A DNA stretch of 64,000 bases from Roseiarcus sp963742305 (GTDB lineage Bacteria > Pseudomonadota > Alphaproteobacteria > Rhizobiales > Beijerinckiaceae). The notes beneath the pieces were generated by a model, which saw nothing but the letters and a program-made list of their open reading frames with translations, did not search any database and had not been told where the DNA came from. The position numbers were made by a program, and so were the translations under genes. Positions 9,328 through 18,738 of the stretch are shown here, one piece after another. How positions within the stretch are numbered: the stretch's first letter is position 1; each line of letters opens with the position of its first letter. The DNA is taken from contig CAVULN010000017.1 in NCBI GenBank assembly GCA_963742305.1, positions 1 to 64,000 of the forward strand, given 5' to 3'.

Positions 9328-10339
9328 ATGAAGCTTAATCGCTATGTGGTCATTGTGGCGGCGGCGGTGGTCTTGGTCGGCGGCGTCGCCGCAGGTTACG
9401 TGGCCTGGAAACAGTACGAGGCCTCGGCCTTGCCCGCAGGCATCGTCAGCGTCAACGGCCGGGTCGAGGCCACCCAGGTCGACATTTCGACGAAGATACC
9501 CGGGCGGGTTATCGAGATCATTCCGCACGAAGGCGACATCGTGCCAATCGGGAGCGTCGTCGCCCGTGTCGACACTTCCGAAATCGACGCGCAGCTCCAC
9601 CAGGCGCAGGCCTCGGCCGAGCTCGCCCGTCAAACGCTTATAACCCGCGAGGCGAGCGTCGCCAGCAACGACGCCCAGTTGCAGTTCGCCAACGAGGAGC
9701 TGCGCCGCACCGCGACGCTGGTCCAGAAAGGCTGGTCCACGCACGAGCTCCTCGACCAGCGCAACGAGCAGGTAAAGAGCGCCAATGCGGCCCTCAATGC
9801 GGCCAAGTCGCAGGTCGACGAAGCCCGTGCGGCCGTCAAGACCGCCGACGCCAAGGTCGAAGAGCTGCAGGCGGTGCTCAACGATTCGACGATCAAGTCC
9901 CCTGTCCGAGGCCGGGTCCAGTATCGCCTCGTCGAGCCGGGGGCGGTGCTTCCGCCAGGCGGCAAAATCGCGACGGTGATCGATCTCCAGGACGTCTACA
10001 TGACGGTATTCCTCCCCGCTCTACAAGCGGGGCAGCTTAAAATCGGCAATGAAGCGCGTCTGGTGCTGGACGCCTACCCCGGATACGTCATCCCAGTAAA
10101 TGTCACGTTCGTAGCGCCCGAAGTCGCAATTCACCCCCAAGACGGTCGAGGTCCAGTCCGAACGCGAGCAGCTCGTCTTTCGCGTCAAGCTGAAGGGGCC
10201 ACTCGCGCCGCTCAAGGGGTGGGAAGACTACGTCAAGTCGGGCTTGCGCGGGGTCGCCTATGTGAAGCTCGATCCTGCCGCCGTCTATCCCGTCAGGCTC
10301 GCGGTCAATGTGCCGCCAAGTGAGCAGGCTACCCAATAG
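9328..10339 (+). CDS. HlyD-family periplasmic adaptor (YhiI-like), one frameshift near the C-terminus
   Basis: The membrane-fusion partner of the following ABC exporter. Start chosen at the ATG at 9328, giving a short cytoplasmic tail and one anchor helix (YVVIVAAAVVLVGGVAAGYV). Then come the lipoyl half-motif VEATQVDISTKIPGRV, the alpha-hairpin rich in Ala/Gln/Glu (about residues 90-190), the second lipoyl half STIKSPVRGRVQYRLVEPG and a beta-barrel. The frame is lost at about 10124, where removing one T restores QFTPKTVEVQSEREQLVFRV and a natural end at 10339 (stop TAG), 12 bases before the ABC gene. Without correction the last 70 or so residues are nonsense. Architecture and order match E. 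coli yhiI-rbbA-yhhJ. Confidence 0.8.
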
Positions 10340-10351
10340 GCTGCCAGGACA

Positions 10352-13129
10352 ATGACTGCGCTCATCAAGACGGAAAGACCGCAAAAGGTCGCCTCCGTCG
10401 CCGCCTCGCTCAAAGGCGTCACGCATCGCTACGGCAAGACCGTCGCGCTCGACTCGGTGACGCTGGAGATTCCCGGCGGCTGCATGGCCGGCCTCATCGG
10501 CCCCGACGGCGTCGGCAAATCGACTTTGCTCGGGCTGGTCGCCGGGGTGCGCAAGATCCAGACCGGCGAGGTGCGGGCGCTCGATGGAGACCTCAAGGAC
10601 GCAGCGTTCCGGCAGGGCGCCTACGCGCGCATCGCCTACATGCCGCAAGGCCTCGGCCGCAATCTCTACCCCACGCTCAGCGTGTTCGAAAATCTGGACT
10701 TCATCGGCCGGCTGTTCGGCCAGGGGGAGGCGGAGCGGAAGGCGCGCATCGACGATCTTACGCGCTCGACCGGCCTCGATCCGTTCCTCGAGCGGCCCGC
10801 CGGCAAGCTCTCCGGCGGCATGAAGCAGAAGCTGTCGCTCTGCTGCTCACTGATCCACGATCCCGATCTCCTGATCCTCGACGAACCGACGACTGGGGTC
10901 GATCCGCTGTCGCGGCGGCAGTTCTGGGAGCTTATCGACCGCATCCGCGGACGGCGGCCGCAGATGAGCGTGGTGGTCGCGACCGCCTATATGGAGGAAG
11001 CCGACCAGTACGCCTGGCTCGCGGCCATGGACGGCGGCCGCGTGATCGCGACGGGCTCGCCGGCCGAGATCAAGAAGCGCGCCGGCGTGCAAGACCTCGA
11101 GGCGGCGTTCATCGCGCTTTTGCCCGAGGAGAAGCGCAAGGGCCACAAGGCGATCGAGATTCCGCCTCGCAAGCAGGAGGCCGGGCCGCCGGCGATCGAA
11201 GCCGACGGGCTCACCAAGCGCTTCGACAAGTTCGTCGCCGTCGATCACGTGAGCTTCCGCATCGAGAAGGGCGAGATCTTCGGCTTTCTCGGCTCGAACG
11301 GCTGCGGCAAGTCCACCACCATGAAGATGCTGACGGGCCTTTTGCCGCCGACCGAGGGCAAGGCCATGTTGTTCGGTCGGCCGGTCGGCGGCGAGGACAT
11401 GGAGACGCGGCGGCGGGTCGGCTACATGTCGCAGGCCTTCTCGCTCTACGGCGAGCTCTCGGTCCGGCGGAACCTCGAGCTCCACGCCAAGCTGTTCGAT
11501 CTCCCCGTCGCCGAGCGGGGCAAGCGCGTCGACGAGATGCTCGACCGGTTCGGGCTCCGGGAGGTGGCCGACGCCGAACCGGAGAGCCTGCCGCTCGGCA
11601 TTCGTCAGCGCCTGCAATTGGCGGTCGCCATCCAGCATCGCCCCGAGATGCTGATCCTGGACGAGCCGACATCGGGCGTCGATCCGGTCGCCCGCGACGG
11701 GTTCTGGGAATACCTGATCGATCTCTCCCGCAACGACGGGGTGACGATCTTTCTCTCCACGCACTTCATGAACGAGGCGCTGCGTTGCGACCGCATCTCG
11801 CTCATGCACGCCGGCAAGGTCCTGGCCGCAGGACACGCCGCCGGAGCTGATCGAAGCCGCGGCACGCCAAGTCGCTCGAGGAGGCGTTCATCGGCTGTCT
11901 CGAGGACGCGGCCGGCGCCGCCCGTCAAGGGCGAGAAACCGGCCGAATCGGCGCCCGCGCCCGAGACGAAGGTCTTCGCGCCGCCGAAGACGAGCGAGGG
12001 CGGCTTCAGCATCAGCCGGCTCTGGGCCTACGCACGCCGGGAGGCGGTTGAGATCATGCGCGATCCGGTGCGGCTCGCCTTTGCGATCCTCAACCCGATC
12101 ATCCTGATGTTCGCCATCGGCTACGGCATCTCATTCGACGTCGAGCATCTGCGCTACGCGGTCCTCGATCAGGACCAGTCGATCGAGAGCCGGCAGTTCC
12201 TCGACAGCTTCCAAACCTCGAAATACTTCGACCGGAAGCCCGACATCGCGACCGCCGATCAGATCGAGTCCCGCCTGCGGAGCGGCGAGCTGAAATTCGC
12301 CGTCGAGATCCCGACGAACTATGGCCACGATCTGATCACGCAACAGACGCCGGAGATCGGCGCCTGGATCAGCGGCGACATGCCGTTCCGCGCCGAGACG
12401 ACGCGCGGCTACCTGGGAGGCGTGATGCAAAGCTATCTCGCTGACCTGTCGGAGCGGCTCACCGGCAAAGCCACCTCGTTCTCGCCGATCAATATCGAGG
12501 AACGCTTCCGCTACAATCAGGCGTTCAAGAGCGTCTATTCCATGGTGCCGAGCGTCATCATGGTGATGCTGATCCTCATTCCCGCCATCATGACGGCGCT
12601 CGGCGTGGTGCGTGAGGTGGAAAGCGGCTCAATCGCCAACTTTCGCTCGACCCCGGTAACGCGCGCGGAATTCCTGCTCGGAAAGCAGCTTCCCTATGTG
12701 CTGATCGGCCTCTCGAGCTTCGGCACGCTCGTCCTGTTGGCGATCTTCGTGTTCGGCGTACCGGTCAAGGGCTCCTGGGCGGCGCTCATCGCCGGCGGCT
12801 TCCTCTGTGTGTGCGCGGCGACCGGGTTTGGCCTCTTGATGTCGACCCTCGTTCGCACGCAGGTGGCCGCGGTGTTCGGCACGACCTGCATTGCGCTCAT
12901 TCCAACCGTCAGCTTCTCCGGCCTGCTCGTTCCGGTCTCATCCCTGTCGGGCGCGGGGCGCGCGATCGGTAGTGCCTTCCCGGCGTCCTGGTTCCAGCAG
13001 ATCAGCGTAGGCGCCTTCACCAAGGGACTCGGATTCCCCGAGCTCTGGTTCAACCACCTGGCGCTCGCGATCTTCACCATCCTATTCATCGGCGTGGCGG
13101 CGCTCGTGCTCCGGAAACAGGAGGCCTGA
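10352..13129 (+). CDS. rbbA: RbbA-like protein: two ABC ATPase domains fused to an ABC-2 permease
   Basis: 925 residues, close to E. coli RbbA/YhiH. The first ATPase has Walker A GPDGVGKST, signature LSGGMKQKL and Walker B LLILDEPTTGVD; the second has GSNGCGKST, a relaxed signature LPLGIRQRL and MLILDEPTSGVD. After a Pro/Ala-rich linker the C-terminal third is an ABC-2 permease: an anchor helix (LAFAILNPIILMFAIGYGIS), a large periplasmic loop, then five hydrophobic segments. RbbA was named for ribosome binding in E. coli, but the layout with an HlyD adaptor and a second permease points to an export system. Residues about 495-525 (bases about 11835-11930) read like out-of-frame text: DTPPELIEA and AKSLEEAFIGCLED appear in the other two frames. 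Compensating indels may have altered this linker. Confidence 0.85.
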   Translation: MTALIKTERPQKVASVAASLKGVTHRYGKTVALDSVTLEIPGGCMAGLIGPDGVGKSTLLGLVAGVRKIQTGEVRALDGDLKDAAFRQGAYARIAYMPQGLGRNLYPTLSVFENLDFIGRLFGQGEAERKARIDDLTRSTGLDPFLERPAGKLSGGMKQKLSLCCSLIHDPDLLILDEPTTGVDPLSRRQFWELIDRIRGRRPQMSVVVATAYMEEADQYAWLAAMDGGRVIATGSPAEIKKRAGVQDLEAAFIALLPEEKRKGHKAIEIPPRKQEAGPPAIEADGLTKRFDKFVAVDHVSFRIEKGEIFGFLGSNGCGKSTTMKMLTGLLPPTEGKAMLFGRPVGGEDMETRRRVGYMSQAFSLYGELSVRRNLELHAKLFDLPVAERGKRVDEMLDRFGLREVADAEPESLPLGIRQRLQLAVAIQHRPEMLILDEPTSGVDPVARDGFWEYLIDLSRNDGVTIFLSTHFMNEALRCDRISLMHAGKVLAAGHAAGADRSRGTPSRSRRRSSAVSRTRPAPPVKGEKPAESAPAPETKVFAPPKTSEGGFSISRLWAYARREAVEIMRDPVRLAFAILNPIILMFAIGYGISFDVEHLRYAVLDQDQSIESRQFLDSFQTSKYFDRKPDIATADQIESRLRSGELKFAVEIPTNYGHDLITQQTPEIGAWISGDMPFRAETTRGYLGGVMQSYLADLSERLTGKATSFSPINIEERFRYNQAFKSVYSMVPSVIMVMLILIPAIMTALGVVREVESGSIANFRSTPVTRAEFLLGKQLPYVLIGLSSFGTLVLLAIFVFGVPVKGSWAALIAGGFLCVCAATGFGLLMSTLVRTQVAAVFGTTCIALIPTVSFSGLLVPVSSLSGAGRAIGSAFPASWFQQISVGAFTKGLGFPELWFNHLALAIFTILFIGVAALVLRKQEA

Positions 13130-13130
13130 G

Positions 13131-14258
13131 GTGCTCAGGAAGCTCTTCCACATCCTCGCGCTCGGCCTCAAGGAATTGAACAGCATCCGCGCCGACCCGA
13201 TCCTGCTGGCGCTGACGATTTATACGTTCAGTTACGCCGTTTATGCCGTGGCGACCGGGGCCAAGATCGAAGTCGAGCATGTTTCCACCGCCGTTGTCGA
13301 CGAGGATCATTCCGAGCTTTCCCAATTGATTAGGGAAGGCATTCTCCCGCCTTTTTTCAAACCGCCGGTCGAGATCCCGGCGACGGAAATCGGTCCGTCG
13401 ATGGACGCCAACCGCTACGTGTTCGTGATCGAGATTCCGCCGAAGTTCGAGTCGGACGTCATCTCAGGCCGCTATCCGACCGTTGAGATCAATGCGGACG
13501 CAACGGCGGTCGCCCAGGCGGGCAACGGCGCGGCGTACCTGCAGCAGATCATCGGGCAGCAGGTGCAGGCCTACGGCACACGGGCTGGGGGAATCGCCAA
13601 TCCGCCCGTCAACCTCGCCGCCCGCGTCATGTTCAACCCCAATCTCAAGTCGGAATGGTTCACCTCGGTGATGCAGGTGATCAACAACATCACCATGCTC
13701 TCGATCATACTGACCGGCGCCGCGCTCATTCGCGAGCGCGAGCATGGAACGATCGAGCATCTCCTGGCGATGCCGGTGACGCCGAGCGAAATCATGCTCT
13801 CGAAGATCTGGGCGAACGGGCTCGTGATCCTCGTTGCGGCGGTTCTCTCGATGAAACTCGTCGTGCAATTGTGGCTTCAAGTCCCGATAGCCGGTTCGCT
13901 CGTTCTGTTTCTGGCCGGAGCTGTCGTTTACGCGTTTTCCGTCACCTCGATGGGCATTCTGCTCGCGACGTTCACGACCTCGATGGGGCAGTTCGGCCTC
14001 TTGGTGATCCCGGTCCTTGTGGTTCTGCAAATGCTCTCGGGCTCCTCGACGCCGATGGAATCCATGCCGGTCTGGCTGCAGAACGCCATGCAAATCTTTC
14101 CCACGCCGCATTTCGTCAGCTTCTCCCAGGCCGTTCTCTACCGGGCGGCCGGCCTCGACATTGTCTGGCCCGAACTCCTCATGATGGCGATCATCAGCGC
14201 CGTGTACTTCGCCATCTCGGGAGTGCGCTTCCGCCAGACGCTTGTCGTCCTTCAATGA
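13131..14258 (+). CDS. yhhJ: ABC-2 type permease (YhhJ-like)
   Basis: 375 residues, GTG start one base after the rbbA stop, with CAGGAGG upstream inside rbbA, so translation is coupled. It has a single N-terminal helix (LLALTIYTFSYAVYAVA), a periplasmic domain of about 150 residues, then a cluster of helices beginning ITMLSIILTGAALIREREHG. The RERExGTIEHLLAMPVTPSEI stretch is a standard ABC-2 permease landmark. It would pair with the RbbA permease half to form the channel, with the HlyD protein as periplasmic adaptor. The substrate is unknown; related YbhFSR/YhiI-type systems export drugs or lipophilic compounds. The gene is intact and closes the operon. Confidence 0.85.
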   Translation: MLRKLFHILALGLKELNSIRADPILLALTIYTFSYAVYAVATGAKIEVEHVSTAVVDEDHSELSQLIREGILPPFFKPPVEIPATEIGPSMDANRYVFVIEIPPKFESDVISGRYPTVEINADATAVAQAGNGAAYLQQIIGQQVQAYGTRAGGIANPPVNLAARVMFNPNLKSEWFTSVMQVINNITMLSIILTGAALIREREHGTIEHLLAMPVTPSEIMLSKIWANGLVILVAAVLSMKLVVQLWLQVPIAGSLVLFLAGAVVYAFSVTSMGILLATFTTSMGQFGLLVIPVLVVLQMLSGSSTPMESMPVWLQNAMQIFPTPHFVSFSQAVLYRAAGLDIVWPELLMMAIISAVYFAISGVRFRQTLVVLQ

Positions 14259-14621
14259 CGCGTTGATCTGACATTCGGCGTGGAGTCTCAACGCCGACGG
14301 CACGACAAGACTTTGAAATGATCGGCTTGGGTGGGGTCAACTCATGACGCCCGACACGACGTGCTCGATCTCGATTGAGCGACAGGCCGCCGATGACGGG
14401 AAGGCCGTTGGCTCCTAGCGAGTTGAGCCACAGTTGCGCCCGTAGCGATGCTTCTAGCGCGCGCGCCTCAGCTTTCGTGGCTCAGGCTTCGACACTGTCA
14501 CGATCCCCGTCGCGGCGAGTCCGCATGTCGTCCGCGTGCTTCCCCTGTTCTAGCGCAGACAATTGAAATAGCTAGTTAAAACCACTTTCATTCCCTCCGG
14601 CTCTAAGTCCAGGCCGCGGCG
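14259..14621. other. Intergenic stretch without recognisable gene
   Basis: Follows the yhhJ stop. I see only short open frames with no family text, no strong terminator and no clear promoter. It marks the transition from the export operon into phage-like debris. Confidence 0.4.
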
Positions 14622-15011
14622 CTAACACGCGGTTGGACGAGGCGGCGTCGGTGAGCAGGCCGTCCGAAGCGTCTGCACCCGAAGACAGCGAAGACTCAAC
14701 GCCATCACAAGATCGTCGTGCTTGCCCGGGGGGGCGGAATAGAACGCTGAGCCGCTCGCCCTTACGGTGCGCTCCATTGTCGAGAGTTCCTCCTGCAGAA
14801 CTTCCCAGTCCCCAACGCGGGCGATGCGCAGCGAATTGTTGCCCAGTTCGGCGGCGATCGTCTCGACAAGCTCGCTCTTGCTCAGCGTCCATCGCCGGAC
14901 CGCGCTCTTCACGCCGCCGATCGCGATCGGCATCGGCGTCGGCTGGGCAGCGTGCGACAGGGCGCCGGTCATGGCGGCGGCCGCGCCGATGACCTGATCA
15001 ATGTCGCTCAA
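14622..15011 (-). pseudogene. Phage terminase large-subunit remnant (C-terminal nuclease end)
   Basis: The frame contains KSELVETIAAELGNNSLRIA, then VLQEELSTMERTVRASG and SAFYSAPPGKHDDLVMALSL. The ending GKHDDLVMALS is the usual C-terminal landmark of phage terminase large subunits and related DNA-packaging nucleases, where the Asp pair binds metal. The ATPase half (Walker A/B) is absent upstream and the last 25 residues are out of family, so this is a fragment. Together with the HTH/small-terminase-like gene at 17820-18371 it indicates a decayed prophage. Confidence 0.55.
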
Positions 15012-15142
15012 GTATCTCTATGGATGGGCTCTCTATGATGGGCGTCTTGCGCGGCTTCGTGTCCTCGTATTTGCAATGCGGCTGAGAACAGAAAACGGCC
15101 CCGCCAATATTGCCGTCGTTAGAGGAGATCGTCAGCCGGCAA

Positions 15143-15454
15143 TCAGTCGCCAGCCGTCCGCGCCGTTGCGTTCCAGCACCGTCGCCCGCAGTCCGAATGG
15201 CTCCGGCGTGACGCCGCGTATGTGAACCGCGCACATGGCCCGGAACGCCGCCGCCATCCGAAAATTCCTCCGTGTGCGCCGGAGACGGCGCCGAAGATCG
15301 TGACGATCCCCGCTGCGAGCAGAACGCGATGGACGCGCGACAGGCGGCTGAGGAGAGTTTCGGGATCATGCGCCGCCATCGCTGCGATGCTTCTATGGGC
15401 AAGCGGCTCGATCACGAAGACGATCAGCATGAACAGCGCCCAGAGCAGGACCAT
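15143..15454 (-). pseudogene. C-terminal fragment of a polytopic membrane protein
   Basis: Reads VLLWALFMLIVFVIEPLAHR, a charged stretch (HDPETLLSRLSRVHRV) and a second helix (LLAAGIVTIFGAVSGAHGGIF), where such proteins normally stop; here the frame runs on into unrelated codons. The open frame continues a few codons 5' of the ATG (ARPNA), so the N-terminal helices are missing. It looks like the last two helices of a CopD/DUF2269-like integral membrane protein; this assignment is a guess. Confidence 0.35.
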
Positions 15455-16310
15455 CGCATTTGGCCGCGCGCCGCTCTTCCCCCGCGCGCTAGTCTCCTAT
15501 GGTCGAGCCCGCACACTGGACCACTTCGGCTTGCACGGCAACGCTAACCGCCGGCCGCGGGTGCACCGCGTCGTCTTCGCACGGCAGTGTTTCCCGAGCG
15601 GTCACCGGCGCAAGCACACGATCGGGTTTTGACCCCAGAAGTCAGACTGCCAAAACTGAGGGAACTACCGCATTATGTCATTTATGACATGTGGAATTAT
15701 TGCAGGTTTATGTCGAGCCTGCTGGGACTCCCGGCCCGGACCATGACAGACCCCCGGGGCGGGGAGGGTTCACGATCCAGCCAATAGGAATTCGGCCTCC
15801 TTGACGGGGCGGGGTGGCGTCGCCAATTGCACCTCGAAACATCGACGCCACCATCGCGACCGCGACCGCGAAAACGCATCGCGCTCACCGAACTCGCGCA
15901 CATGCTGCACATATCGATGGGCGCACGCGCCGCTAGATCCTGCTCCCGATCCCTGATGACCCCTTGAAATACAGTCGTCTCCGCGTCCGCTCGCTCGCGC
16001 GCCGCCACGATGATCCAGAAATCCTCCCTACTTGAAAACCTCACGCTGTCTCAAAGGCGCTGACGTCGGACACCTCGCGATCAGATCGAGGCGATGTTCG
16101 CTCCCGGGCGGAGGAGGAGTACGACGCCGTCCATGGGTATCAATCTTAGACGACGCGCGGACTTCTGTGTCGTTTGCGGTGCGTCCGCGTCCGCCCCTGT
16201 CTCTTGGATAAATATTGGATTGACTGAGCTAAGCCTCTGTTATTGCGGCCAGTGATCAGCCGTGACAAGGCGGCGCTCTCCAGTGGGTGTGAGCCCCACG
16301 CGGTGACCGA
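15455..16310. other. Degenerate intergenic DNA
   Basis: About 850 bases with no supported gene. A locally AT-richer patch lies near 15655-15720 (contains CATTTATGACATGTGG). Short frames on both strands carry Arg/Ser-rich text typical of shadow translation. No tRNA or clear inverted repeat was seen. Confidence 0.4.
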
Positions 16311-17251
16311 TCAATCCTTCGCCCGCAGCAGGCTCGCGTGCATCACCCTGCGCTCCTCCTCGGTGAGCCGCACCGGTCCGAGTTTGAAGTTCACTTCCAC
16401 GATCTTGCCGGTGAACGTGAACGGCACCTGATAGTCATGGTCGTCGACCGGCGTACGAGTGTGTCCATGCCGATGTCGAACGTCTCGTCGATGGTCATAC
16501 GGAACGGGATGGTGTGCGGGATCTTTCGGCTGGCGACTTCGGCGCCGTCCACTTTCAGGATGCCTGTGCCGCCTTTGGCGAAACCAGGTCCATCGTAGGT
16601 GAAGTCGAACACGATCATGTGCTTGCCGGCGGCAAGCGGTTGCTGTCCTTCCCAGCGGAATCGCTCCAGGCCTAGCAGGTTATAGAGGAAGACCGGCTTG
16701 CCCTTGAGCAGGTACAGGCCATAGCCGCCGAAGCGGCCGCCCAGCGTGACGATCATGCCCTCTGCACCACTTTGCGGGACATCCACCTGGGCCGTAATGG
16801 TGTAGGAGCGGTTGAGAATATCCGGTGCGGCCGCGGAATTGAGTCCCGACAAGGCGCCGGAGTAGGTGAACACGTCGCGCCCCGCGGTCGCGCTCGGCCG
16901 TGGCGCAAGGGCACGCGGTATAGATGTGTTGTCGAGCGGAAAGACGTTGTATTTCTCCGCCTCGACCAGGAAGGTCTCCTGCAGCTCGCGCAGCTTCTCC
17001 GGCATGCTGGCGGCGAGGTCCTTGTTCTCCGAGTAGTCCTGGGCGACGTGGTAGAGCTCCCACGCATAGCGCCTCTCCGCGGGAGAAGAGTCTCTATCCC
17101 GCATCGCCTTCGCTACAGTGCCGGAAAAATAGCCGTCGCCTTCGATGCGCTCAAAGCGAGATGGCGCGATGTCGGCGCGACCTTGAGGAGGTGTCCAGGC
17201 TCGCGCCTCGCCAGGCGTGACAGGCTCGAAGAGGGGCGCTGTGACGTTCAC
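16311..17251 (-). pseudogene. Arylsulfatase C-terminal fragment fused to an unrelated N-terminal scrap, frameshifted
   Basis: From about residue 65 the protein reads WELYHVAQDYSENKDLAASM, then KLRELQETFLVEAEKYNVFP and LDNTS, the classic post-catalytic domain of arylsulfatases (sulfate ester hydrolases), followed by the C-terminal beta-sandwich (VTLGGRFGGYGLYLLKGKP). The catalytic half with the C-x-P-S-R formylglycine motif is absent. The frame breaks near 16465; the next frame supplies DHDYQVPFTFTGKIVEVNFK and ends at 16311. The first 60 or so residues (PVTPGEARAWTPPQGRADIA, SRFERIEGDGYF) do not belong to a sulfatase and may come from a phage gene whose start overlaps the preceding frame. A deletion probably joined the two. 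Confidence 0.65.
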
Positions 17252-17819
17252 CGCCGGACTCCTGCTCGCGCTTAAGCGCCGCGATCGCCCGCTCGATCAG
17301 TTAGGCTTCGATCAGGTCGCCCTGGCGCTCGATCGTAAGCCTCGCCGCGGGCGGCGGAATCCTGGCGCTGCGAAAATGCGCCCTTCCCGCTCGGCTGACG
17401 CGGCTGGAAGATGTCATCGACGCGCTCGAGCAGCGACTCGACGCCCTGATCGTCGGCATGCCGGCCCGAGAGGCCCGCTTGGGCTGGCGCTTGGGACAAC
17501 GCCGCTGAGGGCTAGATACACCAACAAAACCACCGGAGTCCGAGCAAATGGCGGGGACCGAAGGTCAGACCGGGAATCCAGGGCCGCCACGGGCAGCCTG
17601 GATTGCCGATCGCCTGCTGCGCAGTCGTCGGGAATGACAAGCCGGATTCCTTCACGCCATTCCGTATGAGCGCTCGGCCAGCCGAAACGGCTGCGCCAGC
17701 CCTCAGCGGTAATTTTACCGGCGCCCCCTAATGGAATCAGGGGCTTACGACCCCGTTTAGTTCCAACCCCCAAATTTTGCTTCTCAACGGCCCTCGACCT
17801 TCCACCTATTATACTCTTA
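17252..17819. other. Phage-like debris and intergenic DNA upstream of the sulfatase fusion
   Basis: On the minus strand a short frame ends LIERAIAALKREQESGGERH and overlaps the putative GTG start of the downstream scrap, a phage-like arrangement. The distal part holds a REP-like repeat and, near 17800-17835, an AT-rich patch (TATTATACTCTTATTATAAG) just past the 3' end of the HTH gene. Confidence 0.3.
17568..17640. repeat. Degenerate REP-like intergenic palindromic element
   Basis: Contains GGGAATCCAGGGCCGCC, then GCCTGGATTGCC and CGTCGGGAATGAC. The pairing of a CCAG/CTGGATT core with a terminal GGGAATGAC resembles the dispersed intergenic palindromes common in Hyphomicrobiales genomes. Only one copy is seen here, so this rests on general resemblance. 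Confidence 0.35.
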
Positions 17820-18371
17820 TTATAAGTATAATTTGGATCGTCTTGGCTGTTCCAGAGGCTCGCTTTCCTCTCCCCGCGCTTCTCCGCCCTCCGGCGGGGC
17901 GAGCCCGGGCGGAGGCTCCGGCAAAGCGAGCGGCGGGGAGGGCGGCGCGACCGGCGCTGGCGCGGCGAACCTTCGCGACTCCGGGTGCGGGGCGAACCCG
18001 TGATAGCGGTCGAGCTCGCGCACGATTCTGATCACCTGGTCGATCGCCTTCACGTTGCCGTCGCTCATCGAGCTGTAGGCGACCAGCATCGCCTCGCTCA
18101 GGCGGCGGATCTGCAGCTGCATGAATTCATGAGGCGGGTCGATGGCGCGCCGGGCGAGCGCCGCCGCCTTGCGCTCCTTCGCCCATTTCAGCGATATGCC
18201 CTGGTTCGCGGCGATTTCCTCGATGGTCACGCCGGCCGCCAGCTGCTCGACCAGTCTGAGGTCCCGCCTGGCCAGCTCGCGTTTGGTGGCGCGCCGGCGC
18301 CTCGGGGGTTCCGGCCCGATCTGCGCCGTCTTGTCAATTTTCGCCGTCTTCGCGTCCGCGTGCCTGGTCAT
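17820..18371 (-). CDS. HTH protein resembling a phage small-terminase-like subunit
   Basis: 184 residues from the ATG ending at 18371; a longer frame upstream lacks family character. A basic N-terminus (PPRRRRATKRELARRDLR) precedes a helix-turn-helix: LVEQLAAGVTIEEIAANQGI then SLKWAKERKAAALARR. After it comes QLQIRRLSEAMLVAYSSMSD and GNVKAIDQVIRIVRELDRYH GF-type text. The last motif recurs in small DNA-binding proteins next to terminases in rhizobial prophages. The C-terminus is a long Pro/Ala tail. It may bind packaging sites or act as a regulator; since no other phage structural genes survive, it is probably an orphan. Confidence 0.5.
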   Translation of the reverse strand: MTRHADAKTAKIDKTAQIGPEPPRRRRATKRELARRDLRLVEQLAAGVTIEEIAANQGISLKWAKERKAAALARRAIDPPHEFMQLQIRRLSEAMLVAYSSMSDGNVKAIDQVIRIVRELDRYHGFAPHPESRRFAAPAPVAPPSPPLALPEPPPGLAPPEGGEARGEESEPLEQPRRSKLYL

Positions 18372-18738
18372 AGGGGTTCCAATTCTTGTTTTCAGAACAA
18401 ATATAAACCAGGATTCTGTTGACCTGCAAGAAATTGTCGACTCTGCCGCCCGGTCGACCGGCCCCGTAGACGCCGGCCAAGGGATATGCCACGAACAATT
18501 CGGAGCAAGAGCGTCATGGCCCGAGCGCCGTGACTGGGGTTGGAGACCGGCGATCGGCCGCCCCGCCAGGGCGGCCCAAATCGCGGGCCCCGGCGAGGGC
18601 TCCCCGCCGAACGGACGGCGGGACAGACGGTTTCCGGCCGGCCTTCGGGGAACGCGGCGCGTTCCGCCGCAGCGGCTGCGGTTAGGGCGAGGATCGCGGT
18701 CGAGAGCGCGTCGGCCGGCCAAGCTCAGGCAGCCGGAC
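18372..18738. other. Intergenic region between HTH gene and glycosyltransferase-like gene
   Basis: Divergent promoter region. The plus-strand frame of the downstream membrane protein is open through here, but the text is Arg/Pro-rich and unlike a protein. I see no clear promoter or repeat. Confidence 0.35.

Noticed and set aside
10847..11836. 330-codon minus-strand frame opposite rbbA
   Set aside because: Antisense to two ABC ATPase domains with complete motifs on the plus strand.
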